Source of the DNA: Lacimicrobium alkaliphilum
GTDB taxonomy: Bacteria > Pseudomonadota > Gammaproteobacteria > Enterobacterales > Alteromonadaceae
Direction: 5' to 3'
DNA length: 64,000 nt
NCBI RefSeq assembly: GCF_001466725.1
Contig: NZ_CP013650.1
Coordinates: forward strand, 1,240,001-1,304,000
Positions 53,006 through 61,723 of this stretch are shown in pieces; positions within the stretch are counted from its first letter, which is position 1; every line of letters starts with the position of its first letter. A program made the translations under genes and the position numbers. A model generated the notes under the pieces. That model was not told the origin of the DNA. It did not search any database and saw only the letters and a list, made by a program, of their open reading frames with translations.

Positions 53006-54691
53006 ATGCCGGTGGAAAATGAGATAAAGAATATTGTCAGCTTATGTCAGCAGGCAAAGTGGCAGTCGGCTCTCGATTTATGTCAGCGGAGTCTGCATCG
53101 CGCTGAAGACTCACATAAACATTACTTTAGTGAACTTTTAGCCGAAATTTATATGGCAATGGGGTTGTTTAAAGAAGCTGAAACTCAGTTGCTTAATCTT
53201 ACAACTGATTTCCCCCATAGACTGGATTATGTGCAACAGTTAGCTGATTTATATGCCCACCAGCGCGAAACTGACAAAGGTGTTCATCAGTATCAACGCT
53301 TTTTGCGACACAACCCTGATAATGCTAATGCCCATTTTAACCTGGCTCTGTTGTATAAAAAGCAAATGCAATTTGATAAAGCTGAGGCTGCGTATCAAAA
53401 AGCGTTGGCGTTAAATATTGAGCAGCCTGAAGAGGTGCATACCAATCTTGCTGTGATGTACTCAGAGCGTCGACGGGAACACGAAGCTGAGGCAAGCCTG
53501 AGACAAGCATTAAAAATTAACCCCGACTATGTTCCGGCTTTATTTAACCTGGCAACATTGTTTGAAGAATTCGGCATTAAGGAGCAGGCGACGGGGCTGT
53601 ATCAACAGATACTTCAACACCAGCCTGACAACGTTGAGGTGATGGCCCGTCTTGTTCAGAGCGAAATAATCACACCGGAAAAAAAGGGGGTCTTAGAAAA
53701 TCTGGAATCAGTGCTGAAGCATAATCCGGCACTGACTCAACTGCACAAAGAAGCCGGCTATTTTGCTCTTGGTAAAGGCCATGATGATCTTGCTGAGTTT
53801 GACATTGCTTTTACCTTTTACAACAAAGCAAACCAACTGTGCAGCAAGAGATTGCCACCCTATAATGCCGGGCAAATAGAGAATCAGGTGCAAGAAACCA
53901 TAGGCACATTTGATTCTGGTTGGGTCCAAAAGAGTCAGACATCCAGTGATTTTGCACCGGTTTTTATTTGTGGCATGTTTCGCTCGGGCACAACCTTGCT
54001 GGAGCAGATACTGTCTGCCCACCCCAGAATTACCAGTGGTGGTGAACTGGGGCTGCTAAAACACTGTATTGAACGACTTGTTTCAGATGATTTTACGGAT
54101 GGCTCGCCCTCTGCAACAAATATACAGGCGTTGAGTGAGCAGTATCAAAATGGGCTTGGGCAATTATTTGCCAAAGCAGAAATCGTGACCGACAAAAGGC
54201 CTGATAATTTCTGGCATCTTGGATTGGTGCGGGCGGCTTTTCCCAAAGCAAAAATAATTTGTACTGACAGACACCCTTTAGACATATGTCTATCTGTCTA
54301 TTTCCAGCATCTGGGTAATGAACTGTCGTACAGTGCCAGTCTCAACAACACAGCACACTACTATACTCAGTATAAAAAGTTGTTGCGTCACTGGATAAGC
54401 CTGATGCCTGAAAATGTGTATTGTGTTGATTATCAACAGCTGGTTATGAATCCGGAAAAAACGATACGAATGGTACTGGAATTCTGTGAGTTACCCTGGT
54501 CAGACGACTGTATGCAGTTTCATCAATCCAAAGCTGTGGTGAAAACGGCAAGCATATGGCAGGTCAGACAACCGCTATACCAGAGCTCGCTGGATAGGTG
54601 GTGTCACTATAAGAAGCATTTTCAACAGGCGAGAGAAATCCTGGCGGAAGAACTGGAGAAGGTCAGTTCCGACAGCTCTGAATACGACTAG
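53006..54691 (+). CDS. TPR-repeat sulfotransferase
   Basis: The 561-residue protein has an N-terminal array of tetratricopeptide repeats (about residues 5-255, for example NANAHFNLALLYKKQMQFDKAEAAYQKALAL) and a C-terminal sulfotransferase domain. The PAPS 5'-phosphosulfate loop is PVFICGMFRSGTTLLEQIL near residue 318, and the 3'-phosphate region is KIICTDRHPLDICLSVYFQHL. Such proteins transfer sulfate to tyrosine, sugars or other acceptors; the TPRs probably bind a protein substrate. No signal peptide is seen. The gene looks more AT-rich than its neighbours, which may indicate horizontal acquisition. Confidence 0.88.
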   Translation: MPVENEIKNIVSLCQQAKWQSALDLCQRSLHRAEDSHKHYFSELLAEIYMAMGLFKEAETQLLNLTTDFPHRLDYVQQLADLYAHQRETDKGVHQYQRFLRHNPDNANAHFNLALLYKKQMQFDKAEAAYQKALALNIEQPEEVHTNLAVMYSERRREHEAEASLRQALKINPDYVPALFNLATLFEEFGIKEQATGLYQQILQHQPDNVEVMARLVQSEIITPEKKGVLENLESVLKHNPALTQLHKEAGYFALGKGHDDLAEFDIAFTFYNKANQLCSKRLPPYNAGQIENQVQETIGTFDSGWVQKSQTSSDFAPVFICGMFRSGTTLLEQILSAHPRITSGGELGLLKHCIERLVSDDFTDGSPSATNIQALSEQYQNGLGQLFAKAEIVTDKRPDNFWHLGLVRAAFPKAKIICTDRHPLDICLSVYFQHLGNELSYSASLNNTAHYYTQYKKLLRHWISLMPENVYCVDYQQLVMNPEKTIRMVLEFCELPWSDDCMQFHQSKAVVKTASIWQVRQPLYQSSLDRWCHYKKHFQQAREILAEELEKVSSDSSEYD

Positions 54692-55009
54692 CGCATCACT
54701 GTAAAGTTGATGTGCACTTAAAGTCACCGACAGTGTCTTAATCCTGTAACCTTACGCTTCACCGTACTAAGCGTCTACTTATCGCCTTTGGCATTAGCTG
54801 ATTGATACCGGGGATTAATGAATTGTAAATGAGCCGCCGGGTAACCTTGACAATTTTGTCTGTTCCGTGTGAACATTCGAGGTTCGAGCCTTTGAGTGAT
54901 CGCACTCCTGTAGGCTTCTTACCAAAAGCAGAACCGTTTTTAACGCCCCTCACGAAGGCTAGACCAAGCCTTGGGTGAGGATTCAAGATAAAAAAATTGG
55001 TTGGGAACT
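54692..55009 (+). promoter_or_regulatory. upstream region of the TonB2-type operon
   Basis: This 318-base gap contains no credible gene. TTGACA at about 54848 with TGAACA 17 bases downstream is a possible sigma70 promoter with a poor -10. No Fur box was found. Confidence 0.4.
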
Positions 55010-55783
55010 ATGTCCAAAATGAGCAAGAGAAATCTGATTGCTTCTGCCGTTATCGGCGCATTCGCGCTAGGTGGCAGCCAAGTTGTCTCTGCAGAACCGC
55101 TTAATGATTTGCATAAAGAAGAAGCAAAAATCCATTCGGCTGCAGCGCAATCCCAAAAGAAAATTAACAGCATTTACGAGCAAACTCAGGAATTACTGGC
55201 TGAGTACCGTGCTGTTGTCGATGAAACCGAAAACCTCAAGGTGTATAACGATCACCTGGCTCGCCTTGTTGCCGACCAGGAAGCTGGTATTGCCTCATTG
55301 CAGCGTCAGATCGACGGCATAGAGGGTGTCAAGCGCGGCGTTGTGCCTTTGATGTATCGCATGATTGACTCACTTGAGCAGTTCATTGAGCTGGATGTGC
55401 CGATCAACTACGACGAGCGTATGGATCGTGTCGCTCATTTGCGTGATCTGATGGGTAGATCCAATGTCACCACTTCTGAGCAGTTCCGTCAGGTACTGGA
55501 AGCCTATCAGATTGAGAACGAGTACGGTTCACGTATCCGTGCCTATCAGGGTGAGCTGGAGCATAACGGTCAGACCATCTCTGCAGATTTCTTCAATCTG
55601 GGCCGCACGGCGTTACTGGCGTTGTCCCTGGATCAGAAAAATGCCTGGGTATGGAATAACGACAGCCGTTCATGGGAGCAGCTGGGTGATGAGTACCTGA
55701 GTTCAGTGGTTAAAGCCGTTCGTATGGCCCGTAAACTGGTGCCTACTGATATGATTAAATTGCCAATTAAAGCTGCGGAGTAA
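55010..55783 (+). CDS. DUF3450 periplasmic protein of the TonB2-type operon
   Basis: This 257-residue secreted protein has a signal peptide (RNLIASAVIGAFALGGSQVVSA, cleaved before EPLND) followed by long coiled coil (about 30-110) and a conserved block around PLMYRMIDSLEQFIELDVPI. DUF3450 proteins are found next to TtpC-ExbB-ExbD-TonB genes in Vibrio, Shewanella and alteromonads. The ATG at 55010 is preferred to a TTG at 55001. It probably assists energy transfer or envelope anchoring; the mechanism is unknown. Confidence 0.9.
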   Translation: MSKMSKRNLIASAVIGAFALGGSQVVSAEPLNDLHKEEAKIHSAAAQSQKKINSIYEQTQELLAEYRAVVDETENLKVYNDHLARLVADQEAGIASLQRQIDGIEGVKRGVVPLMYRMIDSLEQFIELDVPINYDERMDRVAHLRDLMGRSNVTTSEQFRQVLEAYQIENEYGSRIRAYQGELEHNGQTISADFFNLGRTALLALSLDQKNAWVWNNDSRSWEQLGDEYLSSVVKAVRMARKLVPTDMIKLPIKAAE

Positions 55784-55789
55784 TTCAGA

Positions 55790-57142
55790 ATGAAAACATT
55801 ATTCAAATCTGTGCTACTTACGGCGGCAATGGCTGTAAGTGTTGCACCAGTTCAGGCTGCCACGTCCTTGGACCAGCTGCTTGAAGAAGTAAAGAAAAAC
55901 CGCGTGTCTGAAGCACGTATTAACGCCCAGCGTGAGGCCGAGTTTAATGCGGCCCGGGCCGATAAGCAGGCCCTGTTGCGTAAAGCCCAGGCTGAACTCA
56001 AGGCGGAACAGGACCGCGGCGATCGCCTGACCAAGCAATATGCCGACAACGAAGTGCGTCTGGCTGAAAAAGAGCAGGAGCTGGATACAGCTACCGGTAC
56101 GCTTGGTGAGATGTTTGGTGTGGTGCGTCAGGCTTCCGGTGAAGCTTATGGACGTATTTCCTCTTCCATCGTCAGTGCCGAGTATCCCGGCCGTGGGGCT
56201 TTCCTTGAAGAAATGTCTTCAGAAGCCAAAGGTCTGCCTAATATCGAAGAGCTCGAAGAGCTGTGGATTGCACTGCAGACTGAAATGACTGAGTCCGGCA
56301 AGGTATCCCGCTTCGAAACAGAAGTGGTCAGCCTCGATGGTGGTTCAAGCCGTCAGGAAGTGGTTCGTGTGGGCACCTTTAACCTGATCGGTGAAGAAGG
56401 CTATTTGCTGTATAACTCTGAGAATGCACAGGTACAACCTCTTGGTCGTCAGCCTGATAGCTATATGGTTGATGCTGCAGAAGACTTTAAAGGTGCCACA
56501 TCTGGTATTGCACCTTTCTACGTAGATCCTTCTCAGGGCGCAATTCTTGGTCTGTTAACAGCCAAAGCAACTCTGTCTGAGCGTTATCATGCTGGTGGTT
56601 TGCCTGGTTATGTGATCACAGGTCTGTTTATTCTTGGCCTGCTGATTGCGCTGTACAAGATTGTTACGCTGACGGTGACGAGCGGTAAGATTCGTTCTCA
56701 GCTTAACAACATCAGCAATCCTTCCTCTTCAAACCCGCTGGGTCGTATCCTGCAGGTTTACAATGAGAACAAAGGTGTTGACGTAGAGAACCTTGAACTG
56801 AAACTGGACGAAGCCATTTTGCGTGAACTGCCGAAGATTGAATCTGGTGTCAACATCATCAAGATTCTGGCGGCCATTGCGCCATTGTTGGGTCTGTTGG
56901 GTACGGTTATCGGTATGATTGCCACCTTCCAGCAAATCACTCTGTTTGGTACCGGTGATCCGAAGATCATGGCCGGCAGTATCTCAATGGCATTGGTAAC
57001 CACTGCTCAGGGTATTATTGCAGCCTTGCCTCTGATTCTGTTGCACAGCATCGTAGCGGGTCGCAGTAAGTCAATTATGCATACCCTTGATGAGCAGGCA
57101 GCGGGTATCGTTGCTGCCCACGCTGAGGCGGAGAAAGCTTAA
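55790..57142 (+). CDS. ttpC: TtpC-like MotA/TolQ/ExbB family protein
   Basis: This 450-residue protein is larger than a standard ExbB. It has a signal peptide (to about residue 23), a long periplasmic coiled-coil region (about 24-110), a periplasmic domain to about 270, a first helix (about 277-300) and the C-terminal ExbB/TolQ proton-channel domain (VNIIKILAAIAPLLGLLGTVIGMIATFQ, then AGSISMALVTTAQGIIAALPLIL). This is the layout of Vibrio TtpC, required for TonB2-dependent transport. It follows the DUF3450 gene by six bases. Confidence 0.9.
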   Translation: MKTLFKSVLLTAAMAVSVAPVQAATSLDQLLEEVKKNRVSEARINAQREAEFNAARADKQALLRKAQAELKAEQDRGDRLTKQYADNEVRLAEKEQELDTATGTLGEMFGVVRQASGEAYGRISSSIVSAEYPGRGAFLEEMSSEAKGLPNIEELEELWIALQTEMTESGKVSRFETEVVSLDGGSSRQEVVRVGTFNLIGEEGYLLYNSENAQVQPLGRQPDSYMVDAAEDFKGATSGIAPFYVDPSQGAILGLLTAKATLSERYHAGGLPGYVITGLFILGLLIALYKIVTLTVTSGKIRSQLNNISNPSSSNPLGRILQVYNENKGVDVENLELKLDEAILRELPKIESGVNIIKILAAIAPLLGLLGTVIGMIATFQQITLFGTGDPKIMAGSISMALVTTAQGIIAALPLILLHSIVAGRSKSIMHTLDEQAAGIVAAHAEAEKA

Positions 57143-57143
57143 T

Positions 57144-57668
57144 ATGTTATACCTGATAGAACTCTGGGAATCTGTCAGGGATTTTATCGCTACCGGCGGT
57201 GACGTGCTTTATATCGTCGCTGCCGCGCTCTTCCTCATGTGGTTATTGATGATTGAGCGCTATTGGTATGTGTCCTCAGTTTTCCCCAAAGTGATGAAAC
57301 AGATCATCAATGACTGGGAAAGCCGCAAGGACACAACATCCTGGTACGCGCATAGAATCCGTGAAGCATGGATTTCACAAGCATCAGACAAGCTCAGTGA
57401 GAGATTGTTGTTGATTAAAACCTTAGTGGCTATATGTCCTCTTATAGGATTGTTGGGTACAGTGACGGGCATGATTTCAGTCTTCGAAGTTATGTCTGTG
57501 CAAGGGACGGGGAATCCTCGTCTTATGGCCGGCGGTATCTCTATGGCGACTATTCCAACGATGGCCGGAATGGTAGCGGCCCTTTCGGGGGTGTTTTTCA
57601 GTTCCCGTCTGGAAGCGAAGGTTAAAATTTCCAAAGAGAGATTGGTCGACAGCTTGCCTCATCATTAA
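57144..57668 (+). CDS. exbB: ExbB proton-channel protein of the TonB2-type system
   Basis: This 174-residue standard-size ExbB has three membrane helices (about 16-33, then VAICPLIGLLGTVTGMISVFEV, and MATIPTMAGMVAALSGVFF). The start MLYLIELWESVRDF at 57144 lies one base after the ttpC stop, so translation is coupled. With ExbD it uses the proton gradient to energise TonB. Confidence 0.93.
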   Translation: MLYLIELWESVRDFIATGGDVLYIVAAALFLMWLLMIERYWYVSSVFPKVMKQIINDWESRKDTTSWYAHRIREAWISQASDKLSERLLLIKTLVAICPLIGLLGTVTGMISVFEVMSVQGTGNPRLMAGGISMATIPTMAGMVAALSGVFFSSRLEAKVKISKERLVDSLPHH

Positions 57669-57680
57669 AGAGAGAATTAT

Positions 57681-58082
57681 ATGGCTCGTAAACAACGTAC
57701 CGAAGAAGAAGACGCGACTATTGATATGACACCGATGCTCGACATCGTGTTTATCATGCTGATCTTCTTCATCGTCACGACCTCTTTTATAAAAGAGGCG
57801 GGTATAGAAGTAAATAAACCTCAGTCTGATCAGGCGAGCAGACAAAAAGCCGCCAACATCTTTATCGCCATAACCGAAGGTGGTGATGTATGGATGGACA
57901 AGCGTCAGATTGATGTTGAACGGGTCCGTGCAAACTTAGAGCGATTGTTGGCAGAACAACCTACAGATGTGGTAGTTGTTCAGGCCGATATGGAGTCTAA
58001 TCACGGAGTAGTGGTAGAAGTAATGGATCAGATCAAAGCCGCTGGCATTGATCGGATATCTATAGCAGCAAAGGAAAATTAA
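57681..58082 (+). CDS. exbD: ExbD biopolymer transport protein
   Basis: This 133-residue protein has the ExbD/TolR signature: IDMTPMLDIVFIMLIFFIVTTSFIKE, with the essential aspartate in the single helix, followed by a periplasmic domain. It is the third energiser gene and starts 12 bases after exbB. Confidence 0.95.
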   Translation: MARKQRTEEEDATIDMTPMLDIVFIMLIFFIVTTSFIKEAGIEVNKPQSDQASRQKAANIFIAITEGGDVWMDKRQIDVERVRANLERLLAEQPTDVVVVQADMESNHGVVVEVMDQIKAAGIDRISIAAKEN

Positions 58083-58083
58083 T

Positions 58084-58695
58084 ATGCTTCGTCTAATAGT
58101 TTCAATACTAATAGGTGCGGCCATTACCTTTGCCTTGTTTGTGTTGATGGCCAAACTTATTGCTAATTCATCCAGACCTGTTGATGAGGCGCCTCCCGCT
58201 CCTGTTATCGACATCGTCATGAATGAGCCTGATCAATCAACGCAGACCCGTTCAAGGGTGCCGCCACCACCGCCACCGCCACCCCAGCAGCCGCCTAAAA
58301 TGGAGCCGCAGGAACCGGATTCAGCTGAACCCGATGCTAATATGGCATTTAACATGCCTGGTGTGGATGTAGGCGGAGCGTCAGTTGATATCGGTGATCC
58401 AGGGTCATTGATGCGTGACGGTGAAGCAACGCCTATCGTCAGGATAGAGCCTAAGTATCCGATTGAAGCGGCCAGAGATGGCAAGGAAGGTTGGGTAAGG
58501 TTGTCATTCACTATAAATGAAGTGGGTGGCGTTGAAGATATCCAGGTTATCGATGCAGAGCCTAAGCGTATTTTTGACAGAGAAGCCAGAAGGGCGCTGA
58601 GTCGCTGGAAGTATAAGCCGCAGATTGTCGATGGCAAGCCAGTTAAGCAGTACGACATGAAGGTTCAACTGGACTTTAAATTGGAGCAATCGTAA
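58084..58695 (+). CDS. tonB: TonB2-type energy transducer
   Basis: This 203-residue protein has an N-terminal helix (LIVSILIGAAITFALFVLMAKL), a short proline-rich spacer (PPPPPPPPQQPPKMEPQEP at about 60-78) and a C-terminal TonB domain (VRIEPKYPIEAARDGKEGWVRLSFTINEVGGVEDIQVIDAEP, then ALSRWKYKPQIVDGKP). The short spacer is typical of TonB2. It overlaps the next gene by one base. Confidence 0.95.
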   Translation: MLRLIVSILIGAAITFALFVLMAKLIANSSRPVDEAPPAPVIDIVMNEPDQSTQTRSRVPPPPPPPPQQPPKMEPQEPDSAEPDANMAFNMPGVDVGGASVDIGDPGSLMRDGEATPIVRIEPKYPIEAARDGKEGWVRLSFTINEVGGVEDIQVIDAEPKRIFDREARRALSRWKYKPQIVDGKPVKQYDMKVQLDFKLEQS

Positions 58696-59966
58696 TGAAA
58701 TTAACGAAAAATCCAATCACTAAGGTGTTAGCGGTAACCATGCTGGCCTTTGGCGGTTACTCCTCAGGGGTAATGGCGCAGAGCACACCCGCAGTTGTCT
58801 GTCCCGATCATGAGACGCCTTCATCGAAGGTTCCGAGTCAGCGAGTCGGCAGGAAAATTCAGGATGCGTTCGAGGCCTACAGTAATGATTTGGTCGATGA
58901 AGCCATTTCGATACTGCTGGATATCGACACCTCTGATGAGTTTGACCGGGCCTATACAGATCGCTTTGTTGGCAACCTGTTGGCGGCCAAAGAAGGTGAA
59001 GCAAAAAGGGCACTGACTTATCTCGAGGGAGCGGCGAAGAAGAAACTGCTGAATGATACTGAGCATGCCGCTACGTTGAAGCTGGTCGCCGATTTGAATC
59101 TGCAGGAACAGAATTATGCCACTGCCGTTGAGTGGTATAAAAAATGGCAGGATTTCACCTGTAAGGAAGATCCCGATGTGTATGTTCGTATGGCTCAGGC
59201 TTATTATGAACTGAAACAACTGGATAAGATTATTGAGCCGGCCAACAAAGCCATTGCTTTGTATGACAAGCCCAATAAAAACCCTTATGTGCTGAAAATG
59301 ACTTCTTACTATGAACGTAAGATGTATCCGCAGACCATTGAGGTGGCTGAAGAGTTGGTGCGGATGTTTCCGGACACACCTCAGTGGTGGACGCAGCTTG
59401 GTTTCTTCTACATGTTGGTAGAAGATTACAAGAAGGCATTGTCTACCTTTGAGATGGCGCTCAACCAGGGTTATCTGAAGAAGAAGTCAGAGATCAATGC
59501 ACTGGCTCAGCTTTATGCGACTAATGAGATCCCTTACAAGTCAGCAGTACTTCAGGTGAAGTATTTAAAAGAAGGGTTGCTGGAAAGGGATGCAGGCAGA
59601 TTGGCGAGTATCGCTAATGTGTGGCATCAGGCTAAGGAGATCAGAAAAGCTGCTGATTACTATGGACAGGCTGCTGCTCTAAGTAATGATGCCGATCATT
59701 TTCGTCGTCAGGGTACTTTGCTGTTGGCTGCAGAACAATACAGTCAGGCCATTTCAGCATTGCAGAAGGCTGTGGAGCTGACACCTGAAGATGAGTCGGG
59801 TAATCTGTATATGGCTATAATGGAAGCGTATTTTTATCAGGGTAAGTTTAAGGACGCACATAAGTATGTGCAGCTTGCCAAGAAAGATAAGAATACCGCC
59901 CGCAGTGCCAGAAGCTGGGAGCCTTATATTAAGGACAAAGCTAAGAATCGTGGTATCAACATTTAA
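58695..59966 (+). CDS. TPR-repeat protein, last gene of the TonB2-type operon
   Basis: This 423-residue secreted protein has a signal peptide (AVTMLAFGGYSSGVMAQ) followed by tetratricopeptide repeats across most of its length (for example AHKYVQLAKKDKNTARSARSWEPYI near the end). A TPR protein is the usual last member of this operon in related genomes and is probably a periplasmic or outer-membrane scaffold. It starts on the tonB stop (TAATG). A terminator follows. Confidence 0.88.
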   Translation: MKLTKNPITKVLAVTMLAFGGYSSGVMAQSTPAVVCPDHETPSSKVPSQRVGRKIQDAFEAYSNDLVDEAISILLDIDTSDEFDRAYTDRFVGNLLAAKEGEAKRALTYLEGAAKKKLLNDTEHAATLKLVADLNLQEQNYATAVEWYKKWQDFTCKEDPDVYVRMAQAYYELKQLDKIIEPANKAIALYDKPNKNPYVLKMTSYYERKMYPQTIEVAEELVRMFPDTPQWWTQLGFFYMLVEDYKKALSTFEMALNQGYLKKKSEINALAQLYATNEIPYKSAVLQVKYLKEGLLERDAGRLASIANVWHQAKEIRKAADYYGQAAALSNDADHFRRQGTLLLAAEQYSQAISALQKAVELTPEDESGNLYMAIMEAYFYQGKFKDAHKYVQLAKKDKNTARSARSWEPYIKDKAKNRGINI

Positions 59967-59992
59967 AAAAAGCCCTCCGGGGCTTTTTTTTT
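59965..59992 (+). terminator. Rho-independent terminator of the TonB2-type operon
   Basis: AGCCC-TCCG-GGGCT is flanked by A7 and followed by T9. A three-hairpin repeat begins at the next base. Confidence 0.93.
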
Positions 59993-60073
59993 GCTCGTCT
60001 CATCTCATCCCTGAGATTCACCCGCATAGCGGGGTAAGCTAAAGCTGTCCTAAGATTCTCCCGGAATTTTAGT
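59993..60073 (+). repeat. single copy of the three-hairpin repeat
   Basis: This 81-base unit starts GCTCGTCTCATCTCATCCC and ends in ATTTTAGT. Hairpin one is CCCGC-ATA-GCGGG, and hairpin three AAGATTC-TCCCG-GAATTTT uses one G-T pair. It follows directly after the operon terminator. Confidence 0.85.
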
Positions 60074-60187
60074 GTCAAGGGATGGACAATGTCGGGACTG
60101 TCGGGAATCTCTTTGTCTGGGGATGCCTTGTATCAGCAAAATACAGCGATAAATGAAATATTTTTCCGGGCACCTTGGTCTATGCTA

Positions 60188-60216
60188 TTGGTAGTGCCAA
60201 TTGGCCTATATATAAA
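60188..60216 (+). promoter_or_regulatory. promoter of the EGKCG precursor gene with overlapping dyad
   Basis: TTGGTA (60188-60193) and TATAAA (60211-60216) are 17 bases apart, 23 bases before the ATG. An inverted repeat ATTGG-TAGTG-CCAAT (60187-60201) covers the -35 region and could be an operator. No known metal-regulator consensus was recognised. Confidence 0.5.
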
Positions 60217-60238
60217 ATTGTAAAACAGGAAGATAAAG

Positions 60239-60691
60239 ATGAAACAGATCAAGAAAACAGGTATTGCAACAGCTCTGGGCGCAGTCGTTATTGGTTCTTT
60301 AAGTCATGTGGCTGTGGCCAGTGAGGCCGGCAATTTTGGTATGCAGACACTGGAATCTGGCTATATGCAATTTGCGGAAGGCAAAGACAGCGAAGGGAAA
60401 TGTGGTGGCGATAAAGCCAACAAAGAAGGTAAGTGCGGCGAAGGGAAATGCGGCGGTGATAAAGCCAAAAAAGAAGGCAAGTGCGGTGAAGGGAAATGCG
60501 GCGGCGATAAAGCCCATAAAGAAGGCAAGTGCGGTGAAGGGAAATGCGGCGGCGATAAAGCCCATAAAGAAGGCAAATGTGGCGAAGGGAAATGTGGCGG
60601 CGATAAAGCCCGCAAAGAAGGCAAGTGTGGTGAAGGGAAATGCGGCGGCGACAAAGCCAAGAAAGAAGGCAAGTGCGGCGGCATGAAGTAA
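60239..60691 (+). CDS. hvfA: secreted EGKCG-repeat RiPP precursor (HvfA/bufferin type)
   Basis: The 150-residue precursor has a Sec-type signal peptide (MKQIKKTGIATALGAVVIGS, then LSHVAVAS) and a short linker (EAGNFGMQTLESGYMQFAEGKDS). After that come twelve EGKCG motifs, each with one cysteine and none elsewhere. They form 16-residue units EGKCGEGKCGGDKAxK, with x being N, K, H, H, R, K, encoded by 48-base DNA repeats (60392-60688). In Haemophilus HvfA, such cysteines are oxidised by the DUF692 partner to oxazolone-thioamide groups that bind copper. The same modification here is inference from motif and neighbours. Confidence 0.9.
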   Translation: MKQIKKTGIATALGAVVIGSLSHVAVASEAGNFGMQTLESGYMQFAEGKDSEGKCGGDKANKEGKCGEGKCGGDKAKKEGKCGEGKCGGDKAHKEGKCGEGKCGGDKAHKEGKCGEGKCGGDKARKEGKCGEGKCGGDKAKKEGKCGGMK

Positions 60692-60710
60692 AATAGCACA
60701 GGCAGTTCCG

Positions 60711-60737
60711 AAAAGGCCGGTGTTTGCCGGCCTTTTT
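60711..60737 (+). terminator. terminator or attenuator after the EGKCG precursor gene
   Basis: AAGGCCGG-TGTTTG-CCGGCCTT is followed by TTT. It would let the precursor be made in excess over the enzymes encoded 190 bases further on. Confidence 0.85.
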
Positions 60738-60883
60738 AATAGGCCGGGCTATATCCAACAACCTCTGGTTGTAAATCGGGACTTTAGTCTGAAAGCTGTG
60801 TAAAAAAGGTGCTGGATAAACAGGACAAATGAGTAATCTAAGTTTTTAGACAGACCCGTCTATAGAAGATCAATGGAGGTAGT

Positions 60884-61723
60884 ATGACCAAGGCACAGAA
60901 TCTTGTCGGCCTGGGATTACGTCGTGAAATGCTGGATGAACTGGCAGATTCTCTACCCGAGCAGGTGGACTTCTGGGAAATTGCTCCTGAAAACTGGATC
61001 CCTCTGGGTGGTGGTTACGGGCGCAAACTCAGAGCGCTGACTTCAAAACGGCCTTTTAAGACCCACGGGCTCTCTCTTTCTATTGGCAGCCCTGATCCGC
61101 TGGATACAGAATTTGTTAAAACCGTAAAAGCCTTTCTCGACTTACATGGTATAGAGGATTACAGCGAGCATTTAAGTTATTGCTCTGCAGATGGTCATCT
61201 TTACGATCTTATGCCCATTCCCTTTACGGAAGAGGCTGTTAAGTATGTGGCGGAGCGGGTCAGGCAGGTTCAGGATATTATTGAGCGACCTTTGATTCTG
61301 GAAAATGTGTCTTATTATGCAGCGCCGGGTCAGGAATTGTCAGAGCAGGAGTTTACCCTGGCGGTATTGCAGGAAGCCGACTGTAAACTGCTGTTAGACG
61401 TCAATAATATCTATGTTAATTCCGTTAATCATGGATACGATGCCGAGAGCTTTCTCAAAGCCATGCCCACAGAGCGGATTGCTTATGCGCATATCGCGGG
61501 CCATTATAACGAAGCAGAAGACCTGATCGTCGATACCCATGGTGCCGATGTTATTGAACCAGTTTGGGAGCTGCTGGATAGAGCCTATGCCTGTCATGGT
61601 GTATTTCCTACCTTGTTGGAGCGGGATTTTAATATTCCGCCGATGCAGGTCTTACTGCAGGAAGTCAACAGAATCCATGCGCTGCAGGACAAGCATCTGC
61701 CAGCACTGGGTAAGAGGGCCTGA
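60884..61723 (+). CDS. hvfB: DUF692 multinuclear non-haem iron-dependent oxidase (MNIO)
   Basis: MNIO enzymes oxidatively modify cysteines of RiPP precursors. The 279-residue TIM-barrel protein has the expected conserved residues: GLGLRRE at 10-15, H61 (THGLSLSIG), E95-H96 (SEHLSY), E140 (LILENVSYY), D172 with N174-N175 (LLLDVNNIYVNSVNH), H203 and H207 (YAHIAGH), D217-H219 (DTHG) and E246 (LLERD). These are where the family places metal ligands. A GGAGGTAG site precedes the ATG. It overlaps the DUF2063 gene by one base. The substrate is very probably the upstream EGKCG precursor. Confidence 0.94.
   Translation: MTKAQNLVGLGLRREMLDELADSLPEQVDFWEIAPENWIPLGGGYGRKLRALTSKRPFKTHGLSLSIGSPDPLDTEFVKTVKAFLDLHGIEDYSEHLSYCSADGHLYDLMPIPFTEEAVKYVAERVRQVQDIIERPLILENVSYYAAPGQELSEQEFTLAVLQEADCKLLLDVNNIYVNSVNHGYDAESFLKAMPTERIAYAHIAGHYNEAEDLIVDTHGADVIEPVWELLDRAYACHGVFPTLLERDFNIPPMQVLLQEVNRIHALQDKHLPALGKRA

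Noticed and set aside
60392..60688. Regular 48-base repeats as a CRISPR array
   Set aside because: Repeats are contiguous and in frame, without unique spacers or cas genes.
60288..60761. Long antisense and out-of-frame ORFs over the EGKCG repeat gene
   Set aside because: They are by-products of the 48-base repeat periodicity; only the + frame has a signal peptide, ribosome site and partner genes.
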